6,400 nucleotides of DNA from assembly GCA_001587675.1 (NCBI GenBank), contig LNGD01000091.1, forward strand, positions 1-6,400, written 5' to 3'. Below, one piece after another: positions 5,857 to 6,400 of the stretch. A program made the position numbers and the translations under genes. The notes under the pieces are model-generated. The model made no database searches, had not been told where the DNA came from, and saw only the letters and a program-made list of their open reading frames with translations. Origin of the DNA: Candidatus Methanofastidiosum methylothiophilum (GTDB lineage Archaea > Methanobacteriota_B > Thermococci > Methanofastidiosales > Methanofastidiosaceae). Each line of letters begins with the position of its first letter. Position 1 is the first letter of the stretch.

Positions 5857-5967
5857 TGAAACCCAGAAAAGGCATTTTACAGTAAACTAGACTCTAGTTT
5901 TAGTTTGCCAGAAAAGCAATAAATTTGGTGAGATTTTTTAATGAAAGGAAATAGTTACAGAATAAGA
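5857..5967 (+). repeat. Left copy of a long inverted repeat carrying a transposase gene start
   Basis: From TGAAACCC at 5857 this segment matches the reverse complement of 6400-6283 with about ten differences in the first 95 columns, including a perfect block of about 28 bases (TTTGCCAGAAAAGCAATAAA and flanks). It contains the RBS-like GGTGAG and an ATG at 5941 encoding MKGNSYRIR, which parallels MKGKGNNYRIR in the other copy; the difference is an in-frame two-codon indel. The match ends at about 5967. The outer limit cannot be set because the other copy runs into the window edge. Confidence 0.85.
5884..5900. repeat. Short perfect palindrome within the left repeat
   Basis: AAACTAGA, then C, then TCTAGTTT: eight-base arms in perfect inverted symmetry around one base. 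The equivalent place in the right copy is not palindromic, so it is specific to this copy and may have arisen by mutation after duplication. Confidence 0.5.
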
Positions 5968-6315
5968 TATCTCAAACTCGACTTTCATTTGAAGCGTTCT
6001 CCTCCAGACGATTGTGTATTCTGCCAATCTGATCTTGGGCGAATTCTGAGATGCACCGAAGAAAGCTTTCATTTTGCTTGTACCTATCCCAAAGGCAGTC
6101 CTTACAGTTGCTACAAATCTGATAAATGATTCCGAGTTAAAATAAGGTCTTCTGATCTTATCTCTATTCATAAGTGATACCCTTTGTCCTAGATATCATT
6201 CAAAAAATCAAAAGGAATAGAAAAATTTTCGATATTGACATTCTTTTCCTTTATAGAGTTACTTTTGTCCGGCATCGATTTGTCTTATCCTGTAATTATT
6301 TCCTTTTCCTTTCAT
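5968..6315 (-). pseudogene. Decayed N-terminal fragment of an IS5-like transposase
   Basis: From an ATG at 6315 (minus strand, preceded by GGGGGG as RBS) one frame runs leftward for about 116 codons with three stops: TAA at 6261-6259, TGA at 6210-6208 and TGA at 6198-6196. There is no frameshift. The pieces are MKGKGNNYRIRQIDAGQK, LYKGKECQYRKFFYSF, FFE, and an open stretch YLGQRVSLMNRDKIRRPYFN... This last piece includes ESFIRFVATVRTAFGIGTSK and RLAEYTIVWRRTLQ. The order (short leader, 'MNxxKxxRPxxxxESFIRF', 'R..FGIGT', then 'xYTxxWRR') resembles the N-terminal region of archaeal and bacterial IS5-like DDE transposases ('RPxxYPxSFxxxL...DYSTIxRR'). The catalytic DDE part is missing: the frame breaks at about 5967 into the inverted left repeat. 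G+C is about 50% at 5991-6060, well above the neighbouring genes. It is non-functional. The IS5 assignment is from memory of the family and moderately sure. Confidence 0.6.
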
Positions 6316-6400
6316 TAAAAAATCCCCCCAAATTTATTGCTTTTCTGGCAAACTAATGCCAGGTTCTAGCTTCCTGTAAAATGCCTTTTCAGGGGTTTCA
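6283..6400 (-). repeat. Right copy of the long inverted repeat, running to the window edge
   Basis: The reverse complement of 6400-6283 matches 5857-5967. It carries about 85 nt of sequence upstream of the transposase-fragment ATG (6315), the RBS-like GGGGGG, and the first eleven codons. Compared with the left copy it has a tandem extra AAAGGA, two codons long. It reaches the last base of the window and probably continues beyond it. Confidence 0.85.

Noticed and set aside
5941..6129. Plus-strand 62-codon frame starting MKGNSYRIR with a plausible RBS
   Set aside because: Only the first nine codons match the repeat. The rest is the complement of the transposase fragment, so it is a broken gene start, not an intact gene.
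6196..6261. Recoding of the in-frame stops (selenocysteine or similar) in the transposase frame
   Set aside because: One of the stops is TAA, there is no obvious recoding structure, and the gene lacks its catalytic part, so simple decay is the better explanation.
6174..6356. Plus-strand 60-codon frame
   Set aside because: It lies opposite the transposase fragment and the right inverted repeat; no protein features.
5857..6400. CRISPR-like repeats
   Set aside because: There are only two copies, inverted, about 110 bp long, with protein-coding-like spacer content; this is an insertion-sequence pattern.

Overview
The window is AT-rich and looks archaeal, most likely euryarchaeal. The evidence is a Pelota (aPelota/Dom34) gene, a Nop5 C/D-box RNP core protein, a small archaeal-type UbiA membrane protein, and TATA-like boxes spaced for leaderless or very short-leader mRNAs. 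A methanogen or a relative is plausible because of the acetate-transporter gene, but nothing here is diagnostic of methanogenesis, so I do not name a genus.

Layout. Positions 1-3998 hold seven genes, all on the minus strand, separated by 0-40 nt. In transcription order (right to left) they are: a receiver-only response regulator, a six-helix AceTr/SatP acetate transporter, an 80-residue cysteine-containing winged-helix-like protein, a 97-residue three-helix membrane protein, Nop5, a cyclophilin-like-fold protein, and Pelota, which runs off the left edge. Several of the short gaps contain a TATA-like box and T-tracts, so the run may be several short transcripts. The best-supported multigene unit is nop5 / cyclophilin-like / pelota, in which two translation-related genes are packed together and the last two abut stop-to-start. 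A short divergent promoter region (3999-4081) leads to the only plus-strand gene, a PHP-domain metal-dependent phosphoesterase. That gene overlaps tail-to-tail by 8 bp with a minus-strand UbiA-family prenyltransferase-like gene.

From 5625 to 6400 there is no intact gene. This stretch holds the UbiA promoter, a small inverted-repeat cluster at 5757-5787, and then a decayed insertion-sequence region. Two inverted copies, about 110 bp each, carry the same upstream sequence, RBS and gene start (5857-5967 and 6283-6400). Between them lies the N-terminal third of an IS5-like transposase on the minus strand. It stays in a single frame but has three in-frame stop codons, and part of it is clearly richer in G+C than its neighbours.

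I see no convincing new defence, CRISPR or biosynthetic system. The points most worth a second look are the inverted duplication of the transposase start, the UbiA protein with no second Asp-rich motif, the cysteine-bearing small regulator beside the acetate transporter, and the nop5 cluster with no fibrillarin gene next to it.
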